64,000 nucleotides of DNA from Buddleja alternifolia. Its lineage: Eukaryota; Streptophyta; Magnoliopsida; Lamiales; Scrophulariaceae. Below the pieces are notes generated by a model, which ran no database searches, was not told the origin of the DNA, and worked only from the letters and a program-made list of their open reading frames with translations. Shown here piece after piece: positions 24,066-35,155 of this stretch (position 1 is its first letter; every line of letters begins with the position of its first letter). A program made the position numbers and the translations under genes. The stretch lies in contig CM033403.1 of NCBI GenBank assembly GCA_019426215.1, positions 34,482,754-34,546,753 on the forward strand, given 5' to 3'.

Positions 24066-24890
24066 TACCCCTTGTGTCGTGAAAAAGGGCCATTTTGCCC
24101 TCTGAGTTATAAAAATAAATTGATTATCCCCTTGTGTTTTCAGAAATGAAGCATAACACACTCAACCTCATTAAAATGCCAAAAAGGCCTTATACATAAA
24201 GAAATGAATTTTCAATGAATTTTCTTACAAAATCACATAACTTATTTATTGTTCGTAATGATTTAAAGTAATAGTTATTGATTGAATATAAGCTATATAT
24301 ATATTTAATAATATAATAGGTTGTTCCAATAATATACATAAAATAAAATAAAAATCGATTTATGTACACATTCTTTAATTATAAATGTTATAACTTATAT
24401 CATAAAAACTAGTATACGATGTTCAATAGGCTTATGGTATATAATGAATATTTGGAATTTTTCTTTACCATTTTTAAATATTTGCATGTCATATAAGATG
24501 AAATTTTAAAATTTAAAGTTTCAAAATATTATTTTATTTCAATGCTTTACACTATTTTGGGTAAAACAACGAAAATATGAAGAAAGAAATTTATTTCACA
24601 TATTTTTAAATAAAATTATATATCAAAATTATTTATATTTTACTATGTGTATAGAATTATATATATATTTTTTACAATTTTAAAGACCAAAAAGGAGAAA
24701 TAAATAAATAGATATCTCATTATAAATATTTTAACTGTATATTTGTCTTTTTTTGATTCAATAAATGAGTTTGGGTGTTATTTCTCTTTTTTTAATAACA
24801 CAAGGGGTTATCAGCCATTTTTTATAACATATGGGGCGATGTGCGTCTTTTTGAGAGCACAAGGAGTAAATGCTTTTGCCCCGAATAATA
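24066..24890. repeat. AT-rich insertion with CCCCTTGTG-type ends
   Basis: This stretch is extremely AT-rich in the middle (24200-24740). Phrases CCCCTTGTG (24068 and 24129) recur in inverted form as CACAAGGGG and CACAAGGAG near 24790 and 24860, suggesting a foldback or MULE-like element. Part of its right end also exists in unit 1 (about 19150-19300). Boundaries and class are uncertain. A frame at 24743-25015 crosses the element edge and is not a credible gene. Confidence 0.4.
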
Positions 24891-25014
24891 TTTGTGTTAT
24901 TCAAAGTTCAAGCTATTGTAAGTTTATACTAATTGAATCAAGTGTTTTAGCCGATATTTGCAGCCTAAAACTGTTGCAAAACATATATACGAAGTCCATC
25001 CAGAACAGAATATA

Positions 25015-25250
25015 AAAATGATATATTATATAAATGCTCACACTCCTTACATAGCAATGAGACTCTAATTATGGAAAATACCCCGAGATTTATTTCACAC
25101 ATTGTTCAGCAAAAATAAATTACAATATAATGTCACCCATGTTCTTTGAGCTGTCGGATTTGAAAGGGGGTCTTGGTAACTTACAAAATCTTGGGAGATT
25201 GTGGTAATTACCCAATAAATGAGCATGTTCAAGTAATCGTCCCTAGATTT
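25015..25250. mobile_element. Degraded MITE in the 3' flank of gene F
   Basis: Counterpart of MITEs at about 12335, 15485, 19400 and 20585. It sits in the same position relative to the conserved downstream flank and the stop codon, with phrases CAATGAGACTCTAATTATGG and GTGGTAATTACCCAATAAAT. Approximate ends. Confidence 0.45.
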
Positions 25251-25471
25251 TAATTAACAGCAACCAACCCTAATTCGAATTCCCACAACAGAAAGAGTGA
25301 AAGACACAAGCCACTCATCATGTGATGGTTTAAGCTGACTTTTATTCTCCTTAATTCTATTCAAACAAGTTGTATTCATAGTGTGACAATGTTCTTATAA
25401 AGCATTGGTAAATATGTATACGACAAAGATGAACAGTCTTTGAAAAGTTGATAATGGCGATCTTTCATCTG

Positions 25472-28400
25472 TCAGAGTCTAAAATGAAGCAATGCAGAAG
25501 TGCCATCGAGCCCCTTGGCGCGGTAGTAGTCCGTGTACTCCTTGATCGTGGTTGGCCGATACTTTGGTGGATTCTCCTCTGATAAAAGCTCCTTCATCGG
25601 TGCATAGACCTTCGGGCTCACACCCATATCCCTGCCAAAGAAGCTGGCGACAGATATTCTTGGACCGACATTGCTTGCTAACACTCTGTGTTCCGCGCTT
25701 TTGAACTTATCGTTTGATATGAGCTGAAAATGTTTAAAAAAATCGAAAGAGAACGCATTTTCTGTCAACACGTATTTACTCGAAAAGCTTAATTAGGATA
25801 CTGAGAATGAATGTGGTAAAACTAATGTGTAATGTGTAGGGCTGAGCAAGCGCCTGCGGCTGCGCTAACAGCTTTAAAGGGTGTTTGGCTAAGCATATCC
25901 AAATTATCTTATAAGCCCCTAGATCTTAGAAGATGTTTTACGAGCTTATATAAGATGTTTAAAAAAAAGGGGATTGTGTTACTTTTTTAAAAACAGCTTA
26001 TAAGACCCAGACGTCTTATCTTTTTGTCTTATAACATGTTTTTCTTAAAAAGTTACTAAACAAATTTATAGAGCTAAGATCTAAAACATTTTATAAAATG
26101 TTTAGAGGAGCGTATAATCTTAGCCAAATGCCCTCTAGTGCAACTAAAAAATTTAAGCAGTAGAACAATCCAAACATCATGTTTCGGTTGTGGGTCCGCC
26201 ACGAGGGCTTTATTACCACTCAGCCCGTGCATGATGCATTCGGAACAAGATGCTAAAAGTTATAGTTGTTAGCAGCAGTGCAACTCAAATTTTTAAACAG
26301 TCTAGACACCAGGTTTCTGTTGTGGGCCCACCACAAGGGCAATTACTACCCCACAGGCCGAACACCATATTTGGATTGTGGACCCGTGACATTACTACCA
26401 CACAGGCTGAACATGATTCATCCGGAACTTACCTGCATTAGGTCCCCTAGGTTCACGACCAAGGAACCCGGTGTCGGTGGAACATCAACCCATTGATTCT
26501 GGTGTTGGACTTGAAGCCCTCCTAAACTATCTTGTAGAAGCAATGTTATGAAATCATTGTCGGAATGCCTCGTCGTGCCCATTGTGAGCTCGGGTTCTGG
26601 ACATGGCGGATAGTAATGGCAGAGGTTTGAAAGTCCTTCTGCACATTCCATCTCAATGAGGTGGTCTGAATTGAGGCCCAAAGCCTCTGACAGTAGTTTG
26701 AACATACATCTTCCCAATCCCATTACATGCTTTGAGTACTCTATCATAATTTCCCTACGTTATCATTTGCTAAAGTTATTACATGGTGTAAATTGTCATA
26801 AGGATCTTACATAGAATAACCTAAAGTTATTACATGGTGTACTCTATCATGGTGTAAAGTTATTAGGAAAAAATGCATTTTTAGTACTATATGTTTGTTT
26901 TTTGGGATAATTACACTCACACCCCCTCAATGATGAGGTAATTACACAAACCTCCCCTCATTAATTGATAATTACAAACACCCTCCTCAAAGAGTCTATT
27001 TGTAAGGTTTACAGGGGATACAATTTTAAGAATTGTTATACTCATAGAGGATGCGATTGTAAGAAATTTTTAATAGAGGGGGCATCACTACAAAAAAATA
27101 ATATATTAATGACAAAATATCAAGTGACAATGTTAAAGTTGTCACTAATTGTAAATTTTTAGTGACAAGATGTTTCGTCACAAGAATAGGTTTTACATGT
27201 TGAATAATGACAAGATTTGTATAAAAATTGTCACTCTTGATAGTTAGTGATAAGGAAATTGTTGTCACTATTGACAATTAATGACACACTTTTAGTGATA
27301 ACTTAATGACAACAATTATAGTTGTCACTCTATTTGTATTGTCACTATACATGTGTCACTAATTGTCAATAATGACAACTTTAGAGAAACTTTTATCATT
27401 AAACATTCTTGTCACTCATTCTTTATATCTAGTGACAATTTTAACATTGTCACTTCAAATTTTGTTACTAACATTACTTTTTGTTGTAGTGTGTGTTTGT
27501 AATTATCAATTAGTGAGGGAAAGTTTATGTAACTACCCCATCATTGAGGGGGTGTGAGTGTAATTTTTTTTTTCAATTTTGGTCTCATTTCATTACGAGA
27601 TTCTCACGTTACGTTCTGTAACTTTTAAAATTCTTAGATTTGGTCCCAATTGAATTTTTCATCAAAAATTTAGTGGTCAACTCAGTTAGTCAATATTTTA
27701 ATGGTCAAACATATGAGACCAAATATGCGATTTTCCTACCTAATTATATTTTGATGAAAATTTTGTATAGAGTGACCCGAATTTTAGGAAAATTGCCACT
27801 TTAGACCTATAAATAAGGGGTTGACAAAATTAGTCCTATAAATTACATCATTGTTTAAGGACACGAACTTCCAATTTTTTGCAATTGAAGAACAATCTCC
27901 ATCAAAAATAAAAGAAGTGGTCGGTAAGCGGCATGTGTCAGTCACGTGACCATATCATTTGGGACTTTTCAAACTTTGAAGGTAAAATAGCACAAATTGT
28001 ACACATGTGGACAAAAAAGATATTCTCAGTGATTTGCAAGACTAAAAATGTCAATTGTTCTTAACCTACAGGACCAATATCGCATGTTCACCCAACACAA
28101 AAGTAGCAATTTTAGTCATGTAAGTTATGATAAGTGGTATTTTTGATCCTTGCATGATGATTTCCCCTCCAAAATAGAAAATTTCCGAAATTAAAGAGGT
28201 CATGTACTCGACACAAGCAGATCTCCATCCAATTTAGCAATTTCCAGCAAAAATTGTAATCAATCCACCAAAATTGGCTAGTATCACAATTTACAAAACT
28301 AATTTTGCTATATCCCTATAGTTACATGGCGAATTTTGCAATTTTGCCCCCGATTTTTGAAATTCGTAAGATGTTGGATGATATATGCATAGAATAGATT

Positions 28401-29123
28401 GTACGAGTATTATGCAATAAGCTTAACATATTCATTTGAAAAGACATGAATCATCATATTGTTAGAGCTAATCGATCAATGCTTCATAACATCTAAAATG
28501 GCTCAAGAGTCAAAATTTCCGCTCTCTAACGCTCTGTTTAGTTCAGGGATTTTGGCGAAAAAAAGAAAATACTTATAGAAGAAATACCTGCATGCTTCAG
28601 GAAATTCCTCTGGCTTTGGTGGAATAGGAGCCACCGTGCAATAAAATGTGTCCCTCCAATTAGCTGCCGGCGAACCATACAAATCGAAGTTGCTATGATA
28701 CGACACCCTTTTCGTGAAGTCTCGTGTATAATACCTTTTCTTAATCTCCGTGTCTTGCTCGTTAAATCTGCGAACTCCATTCAACATTTCCTCCATAACT
28801 TCCATTGGTATGCCATGATTAACCACTTGAAAAAATCCCCATGTTTCTGATGCATCTCGGACCTTATCGACGATCTCTTTACGTTTAGTAAGATCGTTTT
28901 CGATGCCAACAAGGTCTATAATGGGAAATTGAAACTGTTTATTGTTCGAGTTCGTGATATTGGCTAATAATTCGGGTGGATGAATAAATATTCGTGGCAA
29001 TTTTGTTACGCCAGCATCAACGAGGCCTTTGACACCGGCTTTTGTGTCGTCGAAGGCTTTTAATTCGATTTTTCGATCATATTTAGGTTCAGTTTCTGCA
29101 TTAGTATTGCTAGGAACAACCAT
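25472..29123 (-). CDS. 2-ODD F: 2-oxoglutarate/Fe(II) dioxygenase, 3 exons, 369 aa
   Basis: Exons (minus strand) 28588-29123, 26433-26754 and 25472-25723, all with consensus GT-AG introns. The product has [31 protein letters not shown], the ligands H242 and D244 (RHSDND), H298 (AEHRVL) and RIS at 308-310. The start MVVPSNTN matches gene B; an in-frame ATG 13 codons upstream (29160-29162) lies in sequence that is leader in the paralogs, so the downstream Met is preferred. Intron 1 is expanded to 1,833 bp by nested transposons (a foldback MITE holding a CACTA-like element, then degraded repeats). Intron 2 contains a MITE and the clade minisatellite. It appears intact and functional; the substrate is unknown. 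Confidence 0.9.
25875..26133. mobile_element. MITE in intron 2 of gene F
   Basis: Ends GGGTGTTTGGCTAAGC and CTTAGCCAAATGCCC are inverted repeats. The body contains repeated CTTATAA phrases in both orientations, as in hAT-type MITEs with TGTTTGG ends. No clear target duplication. It is absent from intron 2 of genes B, C and E. Confidence 0.65.
26140..26425. repeat. Minisatellite units in intron 2 of gene F
   Basis: Two to three degenerate units of the array described in gene B (phrases CAGTAGAACAATCCAAACA, CATGTTTCGGTTGTGGG and GTTATAGTTGTTAGCAGCAG). The last unit adjoins the exon-2 donor as in B, C and E. Confidence 0.65.
26904..27566. mobile_element. Foldback MITE in intron 1 of gene F, interrupted by a CACTA element
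   Basis: Left end GGGATAATTACACTCACACC, right end GGTGTGAGTGTAATT. The outer parts match the complete 242-bp MITE at 46856-47097, which acts as an uninterrupted reference. Between them lies the 27085-27491 insertion. The last bases of the right terminus are replaced by a T-run. Confidence 0.75.
27085..27491. mobile_element. Non-autonomous CACTA-like element nested in a MITE
   Basis: A 407-bp element beginning CACTACAAAAAAAT and ending TTTTTGTTGTAGTG, the diagnostic ends of the plant CACTA (En/Spm) superfamily. Its interior is full of short GTGACAA and TTGTCAC repeats in both orientations, like subterminal transposase-binding repeats. No clear 3-bp target duplication (CAT on the left, TGT on the right). 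No coding capacity: a short frame at 27363-27557 runs across its right end. Confidence 0.75.
27567..28400. repeat. Degraded repeats in intron 1 of gene F
   Basis: Noncoding. Phrases such as TTTTGGTCTCATTTCATTAC, TTTGGTCCCAATTGAAT and AGGAAAATTGCCACTTTAGA resemble the foldback elements at 47249-47680 and 50571-51116 and the intron-1 repeats of H and I. Individual boundaries are not resolved. Confidence 0.45.
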
Positions 29124-29785
29124 TTTGTTCTGATATATTGGTTTATAACATAGATGTTTCAAATAAGTTTAGCTAAAGATAATATAGTTTATGAAGCAAG
29201 GAAAAAGGATACATTTCTAAATAGGAGCCACAACTTTGAAAACTGATAAATATACTTTAACTTATCTTGGAGGACACTAACAGACAAGAAGATATAATAT
29301 AACTAAGAGTAGGTACCATTTGATATGTGCAACATTTATTGAATATTGAACTATTCCACCCACCCACCCCCACCTATCATCGGGTAATTCTATGTTGGAC
29401 CGAGAGTGTTGCTCCCAATCCATTTTTCACCACACGATCATTTGTGGTGAGTGGTTTACACTGGGTAGGTGAGTATGAAAATCACCCCATTCATTTTGAA
29501 TATGTAATGTAAAATGAATAGGGAGCTACACTCCTCATCCACCTTAAAATTTTCCACCTACCATCCCACACCATTTTATTCCTAGAAATGAGTTTTGTCG
29601 ATTTCTTCAAGGGAAGAAATATGTCATCCAATTAAACCTTAAACCCTAATTCAAGTTTTCAAAATTACAGCCAAAAAGTTTGACAGAATTAAATTCGCTC
29701 TAGTAGCAAATATGTACTAAAGACAAATGAATAGACGATTGTCAAATATTTTCAGAATAAAATTATCTCTATGGCAACTTTTCTT
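29124..29785. promoter_or_regulatory. Upstream region of gene F
   Basis: The first part (29124-29340) matches the upstream regions of C and E, and shared phrases return near 29660-29700 (AAAAGTTTGACAGAATTAAA). The middle (29345-29640) is unrelated sequence without a gene. The TATA-like position is degenerate here (TATTTGAAA on the minus strand). At 29786 a MITE starts and at 29892 the Helitron, so the ancestral distal promoter continues only beyond 45498. Confidence 0.45.
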
Positions 29786-29891
29786 AGGAAAAATTACGCA
29801 CAAGCCCCCTCACTTATTGTATAATTACCAAAACCCCTCACTTTCTTTAGAAATTACATGAAGCCCTCTCATGTTAAGACATTTCTTACAA
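29786..29891. mobile_element. Left half of a MITE split by the Helitron
   Basis: Starts AGGAAAAATTACGCACAAGC. The matching inverted end is at 45498, 15.7 kb away, preceded by GTTTGTGGGTAATTTTTCCT. The flanks TTTTCTT before 29786 and TTTTCTT after 45498 form its 7-bp target duplication. The half ends at TTCTTACAA, where the Helitron begins. Confidence 0.85.
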
Positions 29892-29919
29892 CTAGTATAA
29901 AGCACGTGCGTTGCACGTG
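29892..29919 (-). other. Helitron 3' terminus with hairpin
   Basis: On the plus strand CTAG (29892-29895) is followed by TATAAAG and the 7-bp stem CACGTGC / GCACGTG at 29903-29919 with a GTT loop. In the element's own direction the hairpin precedes CTAG by seven bases, the typical termination signal. Confidence 0.9.
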
Positions 29920-30158
29920 GATGCCCGTATATTTTTTCAATTATTTATTACTTGTTGTAATGACATAGTTTTCTTGTTAATCTTACCATTATTTGGCTAG
30001 TTTGAAGATCCTAATAAATGGATTTTTTTAGTAAGAATGGTGTTCCAATATTAAATAAAATTAGTGTATAGCGGAGATCCAATAATATTTTTTGGACCTC
30101 CAAAATCACCTAATTTTTTTTAATACAAATTGTTAGATGCATAAAAAAAAAAATATAT

Positions 30159-33100
30159 TCAATCTTTCTCTATTTTGATCTTCTTTAATGTTGCTTTTGC
30201 TACTCGCTTGCCCTTGGAACTTGTTGTCTCTTTTCTCTTGGCGAATAAATTTGCTAATGTATCATCATCATCAACGTCCACATACTTTTTTCCATTAACT
30301 CTTATAATTTGCAACTCATCGTTGTTTGAGTCTGAGTTTTCTTGACTTGCAACCGTTTTTGCAGCTCTCTTCTTATGCCGTTTCATTTGTTCATTAATTT
30401 CAGTATCCTTTTCTTCTCCCAATAATTCTTGGCAATGGTCTTCATATTCATTTGTATCTTCATCAATAAGTTGCAACTCGTCAATTTGTTTTTTTGTAAT
30501 TTTCTCAGTTTTGAACTGTTTCTTGAATTTTTTCTTCTGCTTGTGAGTAGCTAGTGCAACCTTTTGTCCTCTCTTTTTTGTTGTGGTTTGTTGTGCGTAA
30601 TCTCCAATTGCGTCAACTATGGCAAATAATACTCCACTACGAACTTCTACATTTTTGTCAAGCTTGAGTACAAAGTTGTAGTCTTTCTTATCTGGCTTTT
30701 CCAAAGCTAAATAGTATGTAGATGAACTATGATTCTGCATAGTAACAACATTAGTTAATTTTTGGAATTTAATTATTCAATTGTAATGTTATATTAATAT
30801 TTATTTGATACCTCCGAAATCGAGTCTATGTACTGAGTCACAGGACAACCAATATACATTGCAGCCACATCTTCGAACAATGTAATTGTTGCTTTATCTT
30901 TGTCATCCGTGACGTTCATGGTTAGTCGATACCTGTAATTGATAGAATTTATTATTTTTTTGAGTTACTATTATAGATATATTTTCAATGTAGATAGTTT
31001 TTATACCTTGGAAATATTTCCACTTGTTCATCTTTGCAATTTCTGCATTGTATCCCATTTATTGTCTTCGAAATCGAGCGAGTGCAATTGTTGCAAGCTT
31101 CGTACCAAGGGGTCGACAAGTTTTCCACTTTCTCGACATTCGCTTTGAAGCAATAGTATGCATTCTTTAATTGTTCTTAAAGTTAGTTTGTTCATGTCGA
31201 GAGGCGTCTCATATATTTTATAGTTCAAAACAACATAACGGTAAATTTAAAAAAAATATATGTATTATGACAAAACTTTTTATATATATATTTTATGCTA
31301 AACTGAATTTAAATAATTAAATTGTTTGATTTTTTGGGCAAACCTCAAGTAATGCAGCTCGATCGTTGATCAACTGTTTTAATGTCACTTCCTTAGATTC
31401 CTTGATCTTTTTAGCCATCCATAATTGCTCTATATTTTTATCTTCCTGTGTGCCCGTCAACCTGATTAACATGTGGTTGATAATTTTATATTTGTTTAAT
31501 GTATAATAATAAAAAAAATTGTTCTTAATAAAAGAATTTTTACTATCATAGTTCATTTAAAAAAGAAAAAGTATCACCTTGAACTGAGGATTTTCGTTTC
31601 AGGAGATGATGGGTTTAGAATTATAGATGTTGTAGACATCGATGCCATTTGTATATCACCTGTAATAAAATTGAGTATATGTAATTTGTTTAAATTAACG
31701 CATTCAATTTTGTATTAATAAATAAACCCTTCAACTATAATTCATAAATAAAGTAGTTCCCTTTTTCCCTAAATCTACCTTGATATAGTTGTCTCTTCAA
31801 TCCAGAAAAGGCTACAATTGGTTTGTCTGCGACAATTTTTTGCAACCATTGGCCTTCAACAATTGCCATGTCATCCCACAAATTTATTGTAATAGTATCA
31901 AACCTGATAAGAAAAGAAATATGATAATATTCCAAAAAAAAAAGTAAATTGAAATTTTATATTTACACTTACTTATGATTCATCAATACAACTTCTCTTC
32001 TATGTCCTATAGTGTTGTCGTTTCTAGAAAACTGAAATGGTTGTTTTATCTTCTTGACGAATCCTATTACATCTGTTAGAATTTAGAATAATTTGTTAAA
32101 AATAAATAAAAAATGTTAGAATTTTGGAAGAATTATTATTTTAAAGCATTACCAAATAGTTCATTCACATCTGAATCTGTCTTGAGCTCATTAAAATCTG
32201 AAAACACGAGTGAGATATTTCGACAATTGATGCTTTCTTGAGCTTCAGTGACAGTTGTAGTTGCTTGTAGAACCAACTCAATTTTAGGATTAACGTTCGG
32301 ATATTTCTTATTTGTCTCTCTGATGGTTGGACTTGATATGACGTAGGTCTTATGGATAATCAATTTACTTTCAAATAGTTGCAATGCATTTGTGAATATA
32401 ATCCCATGTATTTTTGTTCCCTGCAATTAAACATATATGCTTGGTCAATTATTTTAATAACATTGATAAGATTCATATAGATGTAAAGTAGTTGATTTAG
32501 CAAAAGTAATATACAGATTAGGCAACGCACTACATAAAGGGGAAACTAAAATTTCAGTTTTATTTTTAATCCATAGTTTCACACCAATTGCCATTCGTTT
32601 TGCTGATCGTACAACTTTCTCATGGGTTGGGAATCTTGCAAATATAAGTAATAGGAATTTTGATAGAAAATGGTAAGGTTTCATTAGATGGGTTAATAGG
32701 GGCTCTTCGGTTGACATTTAGATGAGTTGGAAGTAAAATAACAAATATATTTCTAAGTGTGATTGAATCTAAATAATGAGTTATGGTTTCTAATTTATTT
32801 AGTCTCTAATAGGCAGCTAGATCAATGAAAAGCATACATAATTTTAATGCCTAAATTTCATCACTAATTAGATCATGCAGATAATTGACTGATAAACACC
32901 TAAAGGATTATTTGCAGTGTCTAATTTCTTTGGTCATTTTCAATGTACAGGCAGAACAACAAATTTTGTTTGATGATTACTTTAAGAATCATATTTATAA
33001 AGAATTAGTAAATATCGACTATAATGGCATTTAGATAAGTATTAAAAATGCAAGTTATTAGCACATGCCACATAGTCTGATAGATGAGTACATCGAGTGA

Positions 33101-33278
33101 ATAAATAAATTACCTCGTCATCCACAAATATGAGTTTTCTTATGCTTTTCGAATTCTCCTTGGATGGTTTGCAAATTCCTTGTCGTAGGACCAACACTTT
33201 GATTGTCACATCTTTTTGGTTTACGGAAAGTGAGCCAATGGGGATGATTGGAGATTTTGGTATTTCCATTGTTGCCAA
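30159..33278 (-). CDS. Helitron-borne RPA70-like single-strand DNA-binding protein, multi-exon
   Basis: A chain of minus-strand exons encodes a replication protein A large-subunit homolog. The first (ATG at 33278) has an OB-fold-like IGSLSVNQKDVTIKVLVLRQ. One near 32136-32426 holds GTKIHGIIFTNALQLFE, typical of plant RPA70 (DUF223). One near 31735-31935 has FDTITINLWDDMA. One near 31020-31130 encodes WYEACNNC ... CRNC, the zinc finger of the C-terminal DNA-binding domain. Another near 30815-30930 has YRLTMNVTDDKATITLFEDVAA. The last (30159-30740) continues the domain and ends in a long lysine/glutamate-rich tail. RPA genes are a known passenger of plant Helitrons and may help rolling-circle replication. 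Exact exon joints were not all resolved and a disabling mutation cannot be excluded. Confidence 0.75.
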
Positions 33279-33300
33279 ATTTAGTATGTCGGTTGTGCAA

Positions 33301-35155
33301 TGAAGTGTCTATCTAATGATATATATATATACACAAACATACACACATGGTATAATGGCAATTATAATTTGTAATAAATTGTGAGAGATAGTGGCAATGT
33401 GGCATTTAAAATGACCCATTGAATTCTATGACAGTTTAGACTATATATATATATGTGTGTATATATATATATTTATTATATACATTTGTACACACACGCA
33501 CACTATATTGTAAATAACAGTTTATAATAAATTTTCAGAGGTAATGGCATACAAAATGACCTTTATGATTCTAGGACAGTTTAGAAAATGGAAAGGCTAT
33601 ATTTTTACCTAATGATGATTCACACCACATAAATATCCTACACTGATTATTATTAAATCACATTTAAGCTTCTTTATCTAATATATTAAACTGACAGCAG
33701 CTGTTACATATCATTTAATGGCCTGAATTATGTGGAATAAATAGATAATAATTGAAAAATAATTCTCATACTGATAAAAGGTTGTGTATAATATTTTAGT
33801 TGTTGTAAAATCATTTTATATGAATTTCGAGAGTATTTTGAAATGGTTATGGCAATACAAGATATAATAATCATAATAAGTAGTGTAATGCTAAGTAAAT
33901 TTTAGGGATAAGTTCTAAAAACTTCCTAACTTATGTGGCAAATACAACCCCATCCCTCATCTTTGTCTAATTACTTCCACCTCCCTCAAAAAAGGATGTC
34001 CAATGTGTTTGCCAAGTAATTATTAGTTATCAGTATTTAACACGAACTATTGCAGTTCGATGATCTCAAGAACTTCCCTTCCGTTAAGGTAAAAAATTAT
34101 GTGATGACGTCATCATTTTTCGTACGAAAACTTAACGGAAGGAGCTGATTTGTTAAGACGAGGGAGGGGCTGTATATGACCCATAAATTAGGGACATTTT
34201 TGTAATTAGGCCTAAAATTTTATAGAAGATAGTTACCTTTGAACCACTTATAATTCAATTTCTATAAATTTAAAAACCTAATAAATAGTCAGATTTTCTG
34301 CTTAGAGAGTCTTTGACTGAGCTTATAAATTATTTAAAACATCTTAAAAATTGTTCAGGAGACCTCAATTTATATTTTAATAACCTATAAGAAATATTTT
34401 TTAATAACCTATAAAATAGAGAGCTTATAAGCTCTTAAAACATCTTATAAGCAATAAAAGCTTATAAGCTCTTTTAAATAAATTTAGCCAAACAACATGT
34501 TAATAACAATTTAATTAAAAGAGCTTATTGGTAAACTGGATGAGCTCACCTTGATTTGGTTCGAGCCATCCGTTGAAGAAAGAAAATGCAAGCAGAAAAA
34601 GGAATAAACGTCGATGTATCTATATAAATTCTTTTAACCTCTTACTGAGACATCCAAACTTGCAATCTCCAATTTTAGCAGCATATTGAGCAAGTGAGAG
34701 AATCTCTCTAATATCAAGTATATGCTGAAGGTAACCATGAAATTTCATTTTATCAGTATGAAATGAAAATACTCTTGTAAACAACTAAGGTTATAATTTA
34801 TATGAAGGTGGTATTCAATGGCAATTTGGTATATTAGTAAGCCTAATTACGTTGATATTGTCGATGCAAATATTTCTGGTTCAATTCCAAAACAACTAAG
34901 CAATCTCAACATTATATTCTCGAATCAATTTTCCTCTCTCAGCAATCATCTAGGAGAACACATATTGGGACTAAGACCGAAACCCGCAGAATTACATATG
35001 AATTAATAGCATTGTTCTTGAGATTATCGATATGCGATAGTTTGTGTTAAATCATGATAAGTAATAATTACTTGGGAAATACAATGGAACAATCAGAATC
35101 AAGTTAAAGAAAAGTCTGATTTCTGCATTTCATCATTATAAAGGGGGAAGCAGAG
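33301..35155. other. Non-coding region between the two Helitron genes
   Basis: No gene. It contains TA-rich microsatellites (33319-33335 and 33440-33480). There is a foldback repeat at about 33903-34220, with inverted CTTCCGTTAAG / CTTAACGGAAG near its centre and GGGATAAG... ends. A MITE-like stretch rich in CTTATAAGCTC lies at about 34262-34530. A short frame at 34818-35006 has no recognisable domain. Confidence 0.5.

Larger units (their letters stand above)
19789..25383. repeat. Tandem segmental duplication, unit 2 (contains gene E)
   Basis: Second copy of the segment at 14681-19788. It starts with the truncated B-like exon 1 (fragment D), continues through gene E, and ends in the 3' flank of gene F. 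The offset is about 5,100 bp throughout the gene. It lacks the Tourist MITE of unit 1 and has extra AT-rich sequence at about 24066-24740. Confidence 0.8.

Noticed and set aside
27085..27491. Regularly spaced short GTGACAA/TTGTCAC repeats as a possible array
   Set aside because: Spacing is irregular, both orientations occur, and the CACTA ends explain them as subterminal repeats. No CRISPR-like array occurs in this plant DNA.
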